From the NCBI RefSeq assembly GCF_017894385.1, contig NZ_CP059560.1, positions 248,001-312,000 of the forward strand: DNA of 64,000 bases. Direction: 5' to 3'. This DNA is from Aromatoleum petrolei. Its GTDB lineage: Bacteria; Pseudomonadota; Gammaproteobacteria; Burkholderiales; Rhodocyclaceae. Below the pieces are notes generated by a model. The model worked only from the letters and a program-made list of their open reading frames with translations, was not told the DNA's origin and ran no database searches. Positions 45,650 to 54,641 of this stretch are shown piece after piece. A program made the position numbers and the translations under genes. Every line of letters begins with the position of its first letter. Position 1 is the first letter of the stretch.

Positions 45650-45958
45650 ATCGCACGGGTTTCGCGAAGGCCGTTTTGTTTGAGTCAGGCAGCAATCGCC
45701 TGCTCAGTTCGACTGCGGTCATAGTTTGCCGCGGCTTCAGCAGGCCGAATGTACCCGATCGGCTCAAGCAACCGATGGAGGTTGAACCATTAGACCCATT
45801 CGAGCGTGGCCAACGCGACCGCTTCAACGCTTTTCCAGGGACCGCGCCGGTGGATGATCTCCGCCTTGTACAGTCCATTGATGGTCTCGGCCAGCGCATT
45901 GTCGTAGCTGCCGACCGACCGCTCGACGCCCTCTTCGGCCATTCGCTCGCTGTAGCGG
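45647..45958 (-). mobile_element. Remnant of an IS3-family insertion sequence
   Basis: Read on the minus strand, 45685-45958 encodes AEEGVERSVGSYDNALAETI, NGLYKAEIIHRRGPWKSVEA and then LLEPIGYIRPAEAAANYD, the C-terminal third of an IS3-family OrfB. A TAA replaces a codon in the middle (after LATLEWV), so it is dead. The terminal sequence TGAATCGCACGGGTTTCGCG at 45647-45666 looks like the element's inverted repeat. The left part of the element, including OrfA and the other end, is gone. 45959-46154 shows no gene. Confidence 0.7.
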
Positions 45959-46154
45959 AATTAGGCGCAGCCAATGGGGCGATTCAAAGCAAAGGGGTGG
46001 CCCTTGCTGGATTGGAAGATTCGGTGAGGCTCGCGCCGTTGCAACGAATTGCGCGAACGGCGCCCGATGCGCGACCTGGGCGTGAATGCAATTCCGGACG
46101 GAAGCGCGCGGAATCCGGCGTGAGGAATGGCCGGGTTCTGCATCTACCCTCGCC

Positions 46155-47462
46155 TCACCGCACCTGCTCGAACTGCTCGCGCAGGCTCTCCACGGTGTCG
46201 CGCTCGCCGCGCACGTGGAAGAACGCGCCCTCGTCCTCCGCGCGCTCCTCCAGCACTTCGCAGTTCGCGTAGATGTCCTTGCGCCATTGCTGCGCGGACC
46301 AGGGAAGGAACAATTCGGCGGCGACCAGATCCTGCTGGAAGAACGCGACGATCTTCTGCCGCAGCTTCGCGACCTCGTCGGGGCGACGGGCGCTCATTAC
46401 GACGCAGTCGGGATACTGCGCCCGCAGGGCTGCTTCGCATTCCGCTTGCGCGTCGGCATCGCCGACGTGGTCAATCTTGTTGAAGACGCGCAGGCGCGGC
46501 AGGACGTCGGCGCCGATCTCCTCGAGCACGTGGTCCGTGACCTCCAGCTGGCGCTGGAATCCCGGATCGCTGGCGTCGATGACGTGGAGCAGCAGCGATG
46601 CGTCCAGCGCTTCGTCGAGCGTCGATTTGAACGACGCGACGAGCCCGTGCGGCAGGTTCTTGATGAAACCGACGGTGTCGCTGACGAGCACCCGCGGCAC
46701 GCTTTCCGGGTAGAGAACGCGCACGGTGGTGTCGAGCGTCGCGAAGAGCTTGTTGGCGACGAGCACTTCGCTGCCGGTGAGCGCCCGCATCAAGGTGGAC
46801 TTGCCGGCGTTCGTGTAGCCGACCAGCGCAACCCCGGCGAGGCTCTGGCGCCCCTGCCGTCGCGCACGCTGCGTCTTGCGCTCGACCTCCATCGCGTCGA
46901 TTTCCTCTTGCAGCTCGGCGATGCGGTCGCGCACTTTGCGCCGATCGAGCTCGGTGTGCGACTCGCCGGCCCCACGGCCGCCGGTGCCGCTGCGCTGGCG
47001 CCCTTGGGGCCCGGCGAGCTTCGCCGCTTCGCGCAGGCGCGGCGCCATGTAACCGAGGCGCGCGATCTCGACCTGTGCGCGGGCGGCGCGCGAGCGCGCG
47101 TTGCGATGGAAGATTTCGAGGATGACCATGGTGCGGTCCATCACCTCGCAGCCCACCTCGACTTCGAGGTTGCGCGCCTGCGACGGCGAGATCTCGTGAT
47201 CGACCAGGATCGCGTCGATCTCGTGAGCGCTGCTGCCATCGACGTACTCGCGGATCTCCTGCCGCTTGCCGACGCCGAGGTAGCCGTTCGTGTCGAAGCC
47301 GGAACGCTTCTGGACGAAGGTGTGGACGACGGTCAGCCCCAATGTCTTTGCGAGTTCGCGCAGCTCGGTCAGCGACGCCTCGAACTCGACGTCGCTCACA
47401 TTCGGCAGTTGTACGGCCGCGACGACGGCGTATCGGGGGGTTTCCTGGACTTCCCTTTGCAT
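46155..47462 (-). CDS. hflX: GTPase HflX
   Basis: 435 residues from the ATG at 47462; an upstream in-frame ATG at 47504 has no ribosome binding site. The N-terminal HflX domain (SDVEFEASLTELRELAKTLG, GVGKRQEI, DHEISPSQARNLE) is followed by a coiled-coil stretch (HTELDRRKVRDRIAELQEEI) and a G domain with G1 VGYTNAGKSTL, G3 DTVGFIKNLP and G4 FNKIDHV. HflX splits stalled or hibernating ribosomes. Gene is alone here, facing the IS remnant; it usually lies next to hfq, which is not in the window. Confidence 0.95.
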   Translation of the reverse strand: MQREVQETPRYAVVAAVQLPNVSDVEFEASLTELRELAKTLGLTVVHTFVQKRSGFDTNGYLGVGKRQEIREYVDGSSAHEIDAILVDHEISPSQARNLEVEVGCEVMDRTMVILEIFHRNARSRAARAQVEIARLGYMAPRLREAAKLAGPQGRQRSGTGGRGAGESHTELDRRKVRDRIAELQEEIDAMEVERKTQRARRQGRQSLAGVALVGYTNAGKSTLMRALTGSEVLVANKLFATLDTTVRVLYPESVPRVLVSDTVGFIKNLPHGLVASFKSTLDEALDASLLLHVIDASDPGFQRQLEVTDHVLEEIGADVLPRLRVFNKIDHVGDADAQAECEAALRAQYPDCVVMSARRPDEVAKLRQKIVAFFQQDLVAAELFLPWSAQQWRKDIYANCEVLEERAEDEGAFFHVRGERDTVESLREQFEQVR

Positions 47463-47724
47463 TTGGAGATGCGTCCCTTGAGTGAGCAAGACCGGATAGT
47501 ACACGTGGGCACGCCCGGCCCGTCGAACTCCCGTGTCTCGCCGGCCAACTCGGTGCCGGTGTTATCCCCGAACCTGATCACTCGCTAAATCGCGCTTCGG
47601 ATGACCCCAAAGGACGTATCCTTGCGACCTTCCCGATTCGGTCGAACTCCGCAGTGCGGTTCCGCGTGCGCGTTCCTTTCCCTATCCGCCCGCAACTGGA
47701 ATCCCATACCGGAGCCTCATTCCC

Positions 47725-49659
47725 ATGATCACCCTCAAGGACGTCACCCTCCGCCGCGGCGCCAAGGTGCTGCTCGACAGCACCTCCGTCACGCTCAATC
47801 CCGGCGAGAAGGTCGGCCTGGTCGGGCGCAACGGGGCCGGTAAATCCTCGCTGTTCGGCCTGCTCAACGGTACGCTGCATGAAGACGCAGGCGACTTTCA
47901 CATGCCCGCGGCCTGGCGCATGGCGCAGGTCGCGCAGGACATGCCGGAAACCAGTCAGTCTGCCACCGACTTCGTGATCGAGGGCGATACGGCCCTGCTC
48001 GCCGCGCAGCAGGAAGTGGCGGCCGCCGAGGCCAGCGACGACGGCGAACGCATGGCCTACGCTTACATGGCGCTGCACGACGCAGGCGCGCACGACGCGC
48101 AGGCCCGTTCCCAGGCGTTGATCCTCGGGCTCGGCTTCAAGACCACCGAACTGTGCAACCCGGTGAACAGCTTCTCCGGTGGCTGGCGCATGCGCCTGCA
48201 ACTGGCGCGCGCACTGATGTGCCCGTCCGACCTGCTGCTCCTCGACGAACCGACCAACCACCTCGACCTCGACGCGCTGGTCTGGCTCGAAGCGTGGCTC
48301 AAGCGCTACGCGGGCACCCTGGTCGTCATCAGCCACGACCGCGAATTCCTCGACGCCATCACCGACGTCACGGTGCACATCGACAACCACAAGCTGACGC
48401 GCTACGGCGGCAACTACTCCACTTTCGAGGACACCCGCGCCCTGCAGCTGGAGTTGCAGCAGAACGCCTACGCCAAGCAGCAGGACAAGATCGCCCACCT
48501 GCAGAAATTCATCGCCCGCTTCAAGGCCAAGGCCAGCAAGGCCAAGCAGGCCCAGAGCCGGGTCAAGGCGCTGGATCGCATGGACAAGCTCGCGCCCGTG
48601 CTCGCGAGCGCCGACTTCACCTTCGAGTTCAAGGAACCGCAGAACCTGCCCAACCCGATGCTGGCGATGGAAGACGCGTGCTTCGGCTATCCGGCGCCGG
48701 AAGGCTCCCCGACCGGAACGCCGCCGACGGTGATCGTGCGGGGTGTGAACAAATCCGTGATGGCGGGCGAACGTATCGGCATCCTCGGCGCCAACGGCCG
48801 CGGCAAATCCACGCTGGTGAAGACCATCGCCCGCGACCTCGCCCCGACCAGCGGCGTCGTCACCGAAGGCAAGGGGCTGCGCATCGGCTATTTCGCGCAG
48901 CAGGAACTGGACGTGCTGCGCCCCGAGGACAATCCGCTCGAACACATGGTGCGCATGGCCCGCGAAGGCCTGCCGGCGGGCCAGAGCGGTCGCGAGCAGG
49001 ATCTGCGCACTTTCCTGGGCACCTTCAACTTCAGCGGCGACATGGTGCAGCAGCCGGTCGGCACCATGAGCGGCGGCGAAAAGGCTCGCCTCGTGCTGTG
49101 CATGCTCGTGTGGCAGCGCCCCAACCTGCTGCTGCTGGACGAACCGACCAACCACCTCGATCTCGCCACCCGTGAAGCCCTGGCGATGGCGCTCAACGAA
49201 TTCGAGGGCACGGTGATGCTGGTCTCCCACGATCGGGCCTTGCTGCGCTCGGTGTGCGACGAGTTCTGGCTGGTGGCCCGCGGCGGCGTCGAACCCTTTG
49301 ACGGCGACCTCGACGATTACCAGCAATACCTGCTCGACGAAGCCCGCCGCGCCCGCGAAGAGCTTAAAGCCTCGCTCAAGAGCCCGAAGCACGAGCCAGT
49401 GCCTGCGCCGGTTGCCGTCAACCGCATCAGCCCCGAGAAGCTCAAGAACCTCAAACGCGACTTGGGCAAGCTGGAGCAGACGATCCTGGAAGTCCAGGCG
49501 CGCAAGCACGCCACCGAAGCCCGGCTCGCCGGCTCACCATCGGTGCAGCAAATTGCCGAACTGGGAAAAGAGCTGCAGCAAATCGAAGAAACCCTGAACG
49601 CCCATGAGGACAGCTGGCTGCAGCTTTCGGAGGAGATCGAAGCGGCAAGCGGGGGTTGA
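47725..49659 (+). CDS. ABC-F family ATPase (YheS/Uup-like)
   Basis: A 644-residue cytosolic protein with two ABC ATPase domains and no membrane segments. Domain 1 has GRNGAGKSS near 35-43, signature FSGGWRMRLQLARAL and LLLDEPTNHLDLDAL. A charged linker (about 245-300, KFIARFKAKASKAKQAQSRV) separates it from domain 2 (GANGRGKST near 354, MSGGEKARLVL, LLLDEPTNHLD). A C-terminal coiled coil covers about 565-640. ABC-F proteins act on ribosomes to relieve translation stalls or resist drugs. YheS is the closest type by layout; Uup is the alternative. Confidence 0.92.
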   Translation: MITLKDVTLRRGAKVLLDSTSVTLNPGEKVGLVGRNGAGKSSLFGLLNGTLHEDAGDFHMPAAWRMAQVAQDMPETSQSATDFVIEGDTALLAAQQEVAAAEASDDGERMAYAYMALHDAGAHDAQARSQALILGLGFKTTELCNPVNSFSGGWRMRLQLARALMCPSDLLLLDEPTNHLDLDALVWLEAWLKRYAGTLVVISHDREFLDAITDVTVHIDNHKLTRYGGNYSTFEDTRALQLELQQNAYAKQQDKIAHLQKFIARFKAKASKAKQAQSRVKALDRMDKLAPVLASADFTFEFKEPQNLPNPMLAMEDACFGYPAPEGSPTGTPPTVIVRGVNKSVMAGERIGILGANGRGKSTLVKTIARDLAPTSGVVTEGKGLRIGYFAQQELDVLRPEDNPLEHMVRMAREGLPAGQSGREQDLRTFLGTFNFSGDMVQQPVGTMSGGEKARLVLCMLVWQRPNLLLLDEPTNHLDLATREALAMALNEFEGTVMLVSHDRALLRSVCDEFWLVARGGVEPFDGDLDDYQQYLLDEARRAREELKASLKSPKHEPVPAPVAVNRISPEKLKNLKRDLGKLEQTILEVQARKHATEARLAGSPSVQQIAELGKELQQIEETLNAHEDSWLQLSEEIEAASGG

Positions 49660-49679
49660 CCTCCCTACCTTCGCACTGA

Positions 49680-50183
49680 TCAGCGGGGCTTGCGGAAATC
49701 GTCCTCGAGCCACGCATTCGCGCTCGCCATCGTCAGCTTGAACCCCGCATCCACGCGCAACCGCGCGAGTTCTTCGCCCGCAGCGTCGTAGGCGCCCAGC
49801 AAGGCGTGGGGGTCATATTCGTCGGGAACGATGTCGAGTGTGACGATGACCGGGCCGAACTCGGTGTTCAAGGTGAGCTTTTTGTGAAGCGTTGCATGCA
49901 GCTGTTGCTCGTGGCGGCGCAGGACTTCCGAGGCGGTCTTGACCAGTGTATTGAAGGCAGCGGCGTCGAGGGGCTTGGGATTTTTCTTGTCACGCCCCAT
50001 GGTCCAGGGCCCGACCAGCGCGGGCTCCGGCTCGCCATCCTTGATCATTTCGACCGCCCAACCCTCATCGTCGATGTTCTTGATGACGCGGGCCGTCCAG
50101 CCGTCGTCGCACCACAGGCGGGGCTCTTTTACCTGAGCCGCAGCGTCTTCCACCGGGGCTTCATTCATTGCATTCGAGGTCAT
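49680..50183 (-). CDS. Conserved-looking protein of unknown function
   Basis: A 167-residue protein I do not recognise. It is acidic and soluble, with no signal peptide, membrane span or cysteine cluster. Visible parts are RLWCDDGWTARVIKNIDDEG, LVGPWTMGRDKKNPKPLD and the even beta-alpha pattern of FGPVIVTLDIVPDEYDPHAL. Codon use and third-position GC match the neighbours, and it converges on the ABC-F gene with a 20-nt gap, so it is likely a real gene. ATG 50168 is an alternative start. Confidence 0.65.
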   Translation of the reverse strand: MTSNAMNEAPVEDAAAQVKEPRLWCDDGWTARVIKNIDDEGWAVEMIKDGEPEPALVGPWTMGRDKKNPKPLDAAAFNTLVKTASEVLRRHEQQLHATLHKKLTLNTEFGPVIVTLDIVPDEYDPHALLGAYDAAGEELARLRVDAGFKLTMASANAWLEDDFRKPR

Positions 50184-50304
50184 GGACGGATTTTACGTTA
50201 CGACGCGAATCGCGGTTGGACGCAGCAAGGGTGTAACCTGACCAGTTTCGCCCGCACTGTGGCGGGTGTGCGAAGTCGAAGCCGCACTGGAGCAGATTGA
50301 AGAC

Positions 50305-51171
50305 ATGAGAACGCCAAGCAGAATCGAGCCGCTGGTGACCGACGGCCTCGTCGACCGCGTCACGCGTCAGTTGATGAGCGGCAAGGAGGCGATGGTCTTC
50401 GTTGTCGAGTGCGGCGACGAAGTGCGTTGCGCGAAGGTCTACAAGGAGGCCAACAAGCGCGCCTTCCGCCAGGCGGTCGACTACACCGAAGGCCGCAAGG
50501 TGAAGAACAGCCGGCAGGCGCGCGCGATGGCAAAGGGTTCGCGCTATGGGCGGCAGGAGCAGGAGGCCGCCTGGCAGAGCGCCGAAGTCGATGCGCTGTA
50601 TCGACTCGCCGCGGCCGGCGTGCGCGTGCCGACGCCGTACAATTTCCACGAGGGCGTGCTGCTGATGGAACTGGTGGCCGATGCGCACGGGGAACCGGCG
50701 CCGCGGCTCAACGACATCGTGATGAGCGAAGACGACGCGCGGCGGCATCACGCGTTTCTCGTGCGGCAGGTGGTGCGCATGCTGTGTGCCGGCATCGTTC
50801 ACGGCGATCTGTCGGAATACAACATCCTGGTCGATGCGGACGGGCCGGTGATCATCGACCTGCCCCAGGCCATCGACGCGGCGGCCAACAACAACGCCAG
50901 CCGCATGCTGGAGCGGGACGTCGACAACCTCGCCGCCTATTTCGGCCAATTCGCGCCCGAGCTTCTGGTGACCGATTACGGCAAGGAAATCTGGTCGCTC
51001 TACGAGTCCGGTGCGCTGCAGCCCGACAGCGAATTGACCGGGCATTTCAAGCGTGACGAGAAGCCCGCGGACCTCGATGAAGTGATGCAGGTCATCGAAG
51101 CGGCGAGGGTCGAGGATGCCGCACGGCGCGCGCGCATGGCGGGCGACGATGCGTCATCTGGCCCGTTTTGA
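50305..51171 (+). CDS. RIO1-type serine/threonine kinase
   Basis: 288 residues from the ATG at 50305 (a GTG at 50266 is in frame). It has the RIO P-loop SGKEAMVFVVE, the catalytic loop HGDLSEYNILVD with the proton-accepting Asp and Asn, and the metal-binding IIDLPQAID, all intact. Bacterial RIO kinases are poorly characterised; archaeal and eukaryotic relatives act in ribosome maturation. It is near HflX and an ABC-F factor, both ribosome-linked, though strands differ. The C-terminal helix region is charged (EVMQVIEAARVEDAARRARM). Confidence 0.88.
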   Translation: MRTPSRIEPLVTDGLVDRVTRQLMSGKEAMVFVVECGDEVRCAKVYKEANKRAFRQAVDYTEGRKVKNSRQARAMAKGSRYGRQEQEAAWQSAEVDALYRLAAAGVRVPTPYNFHEGVLLMELVADAHGEPAPRLNDIVMSEDDARRHHAFLVRQVVRMLCAGIVHGDLSEYNILVDADGPVIIDLPQAIDAAANNNASRMLERDVDNLAAYFGQFAPELLVTDYGKEIWSLYESGALQPDSELTGHFKRDEKPADLDEVMQVIEAARVEDAARRARMAGDDASSGPF

Positions 51172-51350
51172 ATTGACGGCGCTCCGGATTTTTCCACTCC
51201 CGACCGGCACCGAAACGGGGACGGGGTCATGATGCCAGCACCGGGCAAAGCGGCAATTTCTCTGCCAAAGCGGCTGTGCGTCATTTTAGCTGTCTAACGG
51301 CGGCACACTGAGTGCGGCGGCCACCGGAATTGCGATGCAAATTGGTCGGA

Positions 51351-51367
51351 GGCTGGATTATCCAGCC
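51351..51367. repeat. Short perfect inverted repeat in a gene-free gap
   Basis: GGCTGGAT-T-ATCCAGCC is a 17-nt perfect dyad in the 390-nt gap 51172-51561 between the RIO kinase and the YcaC-type gene. A smaller stem, CCACC-TGAC-GGTGG, is at 51518-51531. Both may mark mRNA ends of the two convergent genes. I see no gene in this gap. Confidence 0.35.
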
Positions 51368-51561
51368 ACGGGACGAGGAGGGTGAGCGGAAAAATCACCG
51401 ACTGCGTCAGCAGGTACTGCTTGTCGCGTTTCGGAGGCGTGACCGCGGCTGGCGGCACTGTCATCAAACTCTCGTTTCGGTTACAGGCACGCGTTTTTGC
51501 AGAACGTGCGGCACTTACCACCTGACGGTGGCCCGTACCGCACGCGATGCGGCGCCGATTC

Positions 51562-52188
51562 TTACTTCGAGGCCTTGAGTGTGTTGTAACTGGTGATCAG
51601 GTTGCGATAGTCCGGGATATGGTTCGAGAACAACGCGCCCAACCCCTCGATGTCGTTGCGCCAGTCACGGTGCAACTCGCAGGCGACCCCGAACCAGGTC
51701 ATCAACTGCGCACCGGCGGCCGACATGCGGTCCCAGGCGGAGTGACGCGTCACGTCGTTGAAGGTGCCGGACGCATCGGTCACCACAAAGACCTCATAGC
51801 CCTCCTCCATGGCCGACAGCGCGGGAAACGCGACGCAGACTTCCGTCACCACGCCGGCGATGATCAGCTGCTTCTTGCCGGTGGCCTTCACCGCCTGCAC
51901 GAAGTCGGCGTTGTCCCAGGCGTTGATCTGGCCGGGCCGGGCGATGTAGGGCGCCTCCGGGAACGTTTCCTTGAGCTCGGGCACGAGCGGGCCGTTGGGG
52001 CCGTCCTCGAAACTCGTGGTCAGGATCGTCGGCAAGCGGAAGTACTTCGCCAGATCGGCCAGCGCCAGCACGTTGTTCTTGAACTTGTCGGGTTCGATGT
52101 CGCGCACCAGAGACAGCAGGCCGGCCTGGTGGTCGACCAGCAAGACCGCCGCGTCGTTCTTGTCGAGGCGTACATAGGGGGTGCTCAT
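51562..52188 (-). CDS. ycaC: YcaC-type isochorismatase-family hydrolase
   Basis: A 208-residue cysteine-hydrolase fold protein that follows the E. coli YcaC pattern from end to end (PYVRLDKNDAAVLLVDHQAG, IIAGVVTEVCVAFPALSAME, CELHRDWRNDIEGLGALFSN). Asp19 and Cys118 are the expected catalytic residues. The substrate of YcaC is unknown. It starts 112 nt after the pirin gene and probably shares its transcript, under the divergent LysR regulator. Confidence 0.9.
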   Translation of the reverse strand: MSTPYVRLDKNDAAVLLVDHQAGLLSLVRDIEPDKFKNNVLALADLAKYFRLPTILTTSFEDGPNGPLVPELKETFPEAPYIARPGQINAWDNADFVQAVKATGKKQLIIAGVVTEVCVAFPALSAMEEGYEVFVVTDASGTFNDVTRHSAWDRMSAAGAQLMTWFGVACELHRDWRNDIEGLGALFSNHIPDYRNLITSYNTLKASK

Positions 52189-52300
52189 ATTTATGCTCCT
52201 TTCTCTCTCAGGGGAATCGACCGCCCCGCTCCGGCCGCAATGATCGGCAAGAGGGGGCGGCACGGGTTGGCGCGCGGCGAGGTCGCCACGCGCCGATTCG

Positions 52301-53230
52301 TCAGCACCGCGTTTCCGCAGCGCTTGGGTTGCCCCTCGCATCCGGGACATCTTGCACGTCGGTCGGGCGCGAAATCACGCCGAAGCGGTCCGCGTTGAAG
52401 TCGGCGACAGCCTGAGCGATCTCCGACTCGTCATTCATCACGAAGGGGCCGTGCCCGACAATCGGTTCGTCTATGGGCTCGCCGCTCAGCAGCAACAACA
52501 CCGCGTCTGTGTTCGCTTCGACGAATGCATCGACGCCGGTCCTGTCTAGCACCGCCATCTGTGCTGCGCGCACGACCGCGCTGCCATTGACGAGCACCGA
52601 GCCACGCAGCACGACCAGCGCCGCCGTCCATCCCGCAGGCACGGGCAGCTCGACCGCACGGCCCTCGCTGATGCGCAGGTCCCAAACGTTCAGCGGCGTG
52701 AACGTTCTCGCCGGGCCGCGTCGACCTTCGAACTCGCCGGCGATAATCCGCGCGGAGCCCGCACCAGCGGCAAGATCGACCACCGGAATCTGATCATCCA
52801 GGATCGCCTGATAGCTCGGCGCGCTCATCTTTGAGCGGGACGGCAGGTTCACCCACAACTGCACCATTTCGAGCTCGCCGCCGCTGCGCGAAAATGCTTC
52901 GCCGTGATACTCCTCGTGCAGGATGCCTGCCCCCGCCGTCATCCACTGCACGTCGCCCGGTCCGATCACGCCGCCCTCGCCGGTCGAATCGCGATGCGCG
53001 ACTTCGCCCTTGTAGACGATGGTCACCGTCTCGAAGCCGCGATGCGGATGCTGACCCACGCCTCGCGCGCGTTCGGTCGCATCGAATCGGGCGGGACCGG
53101 CGTAATCGAGCAACAGGAAGGGGCTCAGCTGCTTGCCGTGACTTTGGTAATTGAACAGCGAGCGCACCGGAAAACCGTCCCCGACCCAATGGGCGCGCGG
53201 TGCGGCATAGAGCCCCAATACTCGTTTCAT
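52301..53230 (-). CDS. Pirin-family bicupin protein
   Basis: 309 residues from the ATG at 53230, with GGAGATCACG upstream. The metal site of pirin is present: HPHRGFETVTIVYKGEVAHR (two His in HPH) and ILHEEYHGEAF later in cupin 1. Some bacterial pirins act as quercetinases or regulate pyruvate dehydrogenase; the role here is unknown. It lies in an operon with ycaC and is divergent from a LysR regulator of the kind that often controls pirin genes in response to redox-active compounds. Confidence 0.9.
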   Translation of the reverse strand: MKRVLGLYAAPRAHWVGDGFPVRSLFNYQSHGKQLSPFLLLDYAGPARFDATERARGVGQHPHRGFETVTIVYKGEVAHRDSTGEGGVIGPGDVQWMTAGAGILHEEYHGEAFSRSGGELEMVQLWVNLPSRSKMSAPSYQAILDDQIPVVDLAAGAGSARIIAGEFEGRRGPARTFTPLNVWDLRISEGRAVELPVPAGWTAALVVLRGSVLVNGSAVVRAAQMAVLDRTGVDAFVEANTDAVLLLLSGEPIDEPIVGHGPFVMNDESEIAQAVADFNADRFGVISRPTDVQDVPDARGNPSAAETRC

Positions 53231-53299
53231 CGTGATCTCCTCGGAATGTGTTGCGGGACGCGATGGAGTCACTATATGGAAGCATCAATTGAAGTAAAA

Positions 53300-53324
53300 G
53301 ACAGTAAAAATTGCATTAACTGTC
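53300..53324. promoter_or_regulatory. Candidate LysR operator between pirin and regulator genes
   Basis: GACAGT (53300-53305) and ACTGTC (53319-53324) are perfect inverted arms 13 nt apart in an AT-rich stretch of the 144-nt divergent region. Spacing and position suit a LysR-type dimer site. Both promoters should lie near it. Confidence 0.45.
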
Positions 53325-53374
53325 CTATTTTTGGAACAATCATGCCATCCCAACTGTGAGGAATCGATCGGGCC

Positions 53375-54280
53375 ATGGATGACCTTAACGACCTCTACTT
53401 CTACGCTCACGTCGTCGAACACGGTGGCTTCACTGCCGCCGGCCGCGCGCTGGGATTGCCGAAATCGAAACTCAGCCGCCGTATTGCGCTGCTGGAGGAG
53501 CGCTTGGGCGTGCGCCTGATCCAACGCTCTACGCGGCAGTTCTCGATCACCGAGGTCGGCCGTACCTACTATGAGCACTGCCGCGCCATGCTGGTCGAGG
53601 CCGAAGCGGCACGGGCGGCGATCGAGATGAGCCGTGCGGAGCCTCGCGGCGTCGTCCGCTTGAGCTGCCCTATAGCAATCCTGCACACTCATGTCGGCCG
53701 CATGCTCGCGGTGTTCATGGCGGACAATCCACAGGTCACGGTTCATCTGGAGGCGACCAACCGGCCCGTATCGCCGGTCAGCGAAGGTATCGATCTCGCC
53801 ATCCGTGTGCGGCCACCGCCGTTGCCCGACAGCGAGCTCGTGCTGCGCGTGCTTTCCGATCGCGGCCAGTGTCTGGTTGCCGGCCCCGGCCTGCTCGCAG
53901 CGCGCGACAGACCGGTCGGCCCCGCCGATCTGGCGGACTTCCCAAGTCTGTCCCTGGGGCCGCCGCAGGACGAGCACATCTGGACCCTCTTCGGCCCCCA
54001 AGGCGCTCGTGCGGAAATTCGTCATCAACCGCGGCTGATCACCAGCGACATGGTCGCGCTGCGCCGGGCCGCGCTGGCCGGCGTCGGCGTCGTGCAACTG
54101 CCCACGTTGATGGTTTGCGACGAGTTGGCGCACGGCACGCTCGTGCGCGTGCTGCCCGACTGGGCTCCCCGCCGGGAGATCATCCACGTAGTGTATCCGT
54201 CGCGCAGGGGATTGCTGCCCTCGGTCAGGGCGCTTATCGACCACCTCGCCGCGAGCTTCGCCGCGCTCGACGAAGACTGA
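53375..54280 (+). CDS. LysR-family transcription regulator
   Basis: A 301-residue protein: N-terminal winged helix (LYFYAHVVEHGGFTAAGRAL, KSKLSRRIALLEERLGVRLI, QRSTRQFSITEVG) and a C-terminal co-inducer domain (SEGIDLAIRVRPPPLPDSEL). It is of the GcvA/DmlR-like group that controls divergent neighbours. The divergent genes are pirin and ycaC. ATG 53375 has GAGG about 12 nt upstream. Full length. Confidence 0.92.
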   Translation: MDDLNDLYFYAHVVEHGGFTAAGRALGLPKSKLSRRIALLEERLGVRLIQRSTRQFSITEVGRTYYEHCRAMLVEAEAARAAIEMSRAEPRGVVRLSCPIAILHTHVGRMLAVFMADNPQVTVHLEATNRPVSPVSEGIDLAIRVRPPPLPDSELVLRVLSDRGQCLVAGPGLLAARDRPVGPADLADFPSLSLGPPQDEHIWTLFGPQGARAEIRHQPRLITSDMVALRRAALAGVGVVQLPTLMVCDELAHGTLVRVLPDWAPRREIIHVVYPSRRGLLPSVRALIDHLAASFAALDED

Positions 54281-54599
54281 AGGGAAAAGGGGATCGCTGG
54301 GCATGTTTGCAGGACATCGCCAGAGCGCAGCGCGGCCGGGCGCGCGCACCGGCTGCTGCACGGCGGATCTGCGCACGCACTTCGGCGCTCAGAAGTGCCA
54401 CTCCGCGTGAAAGGTGGGAGTGCGAGTGGTGACGCTGAGCATTCTGTTAGGGCTTCTAAGAGTTGAAGAAGCCGGAAAGCTGCTTGGCGGCCTGAGCTGC
54501 CGATGGTCTCTGTCGCGGCCACGGGCAGCAACGGGTCGGTCAGCTGTCGTAGGTCCGAAAATCGGTCTCTACGTCCGCTTCGAAGTTCGCCCTACAGCC

Positions 54600-54641
54600 G
54601 GATCCGACCCTTATGGAAAGATTTCCATAAGGGTCGGATCC
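54600..54641. repeat. Perfect 42-nt palindrome with 2-nt centre
   Basis: The arm GGATCCGACCCTTATGGAAA (54600-54619) is repeated in exact reverse complement at 54622-54641 with GA between. Symmetry breaks at once on both sides. NrfD-type coding sequence starts at 54642, directly at the palindrome edge, which suggests that the palindrome is a rearrangement scar or a fusion of two element ends. As RNA it would form a 20-bp hairpin. The rest of 54281-54599 shows no gene. Confidence 0.9.
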
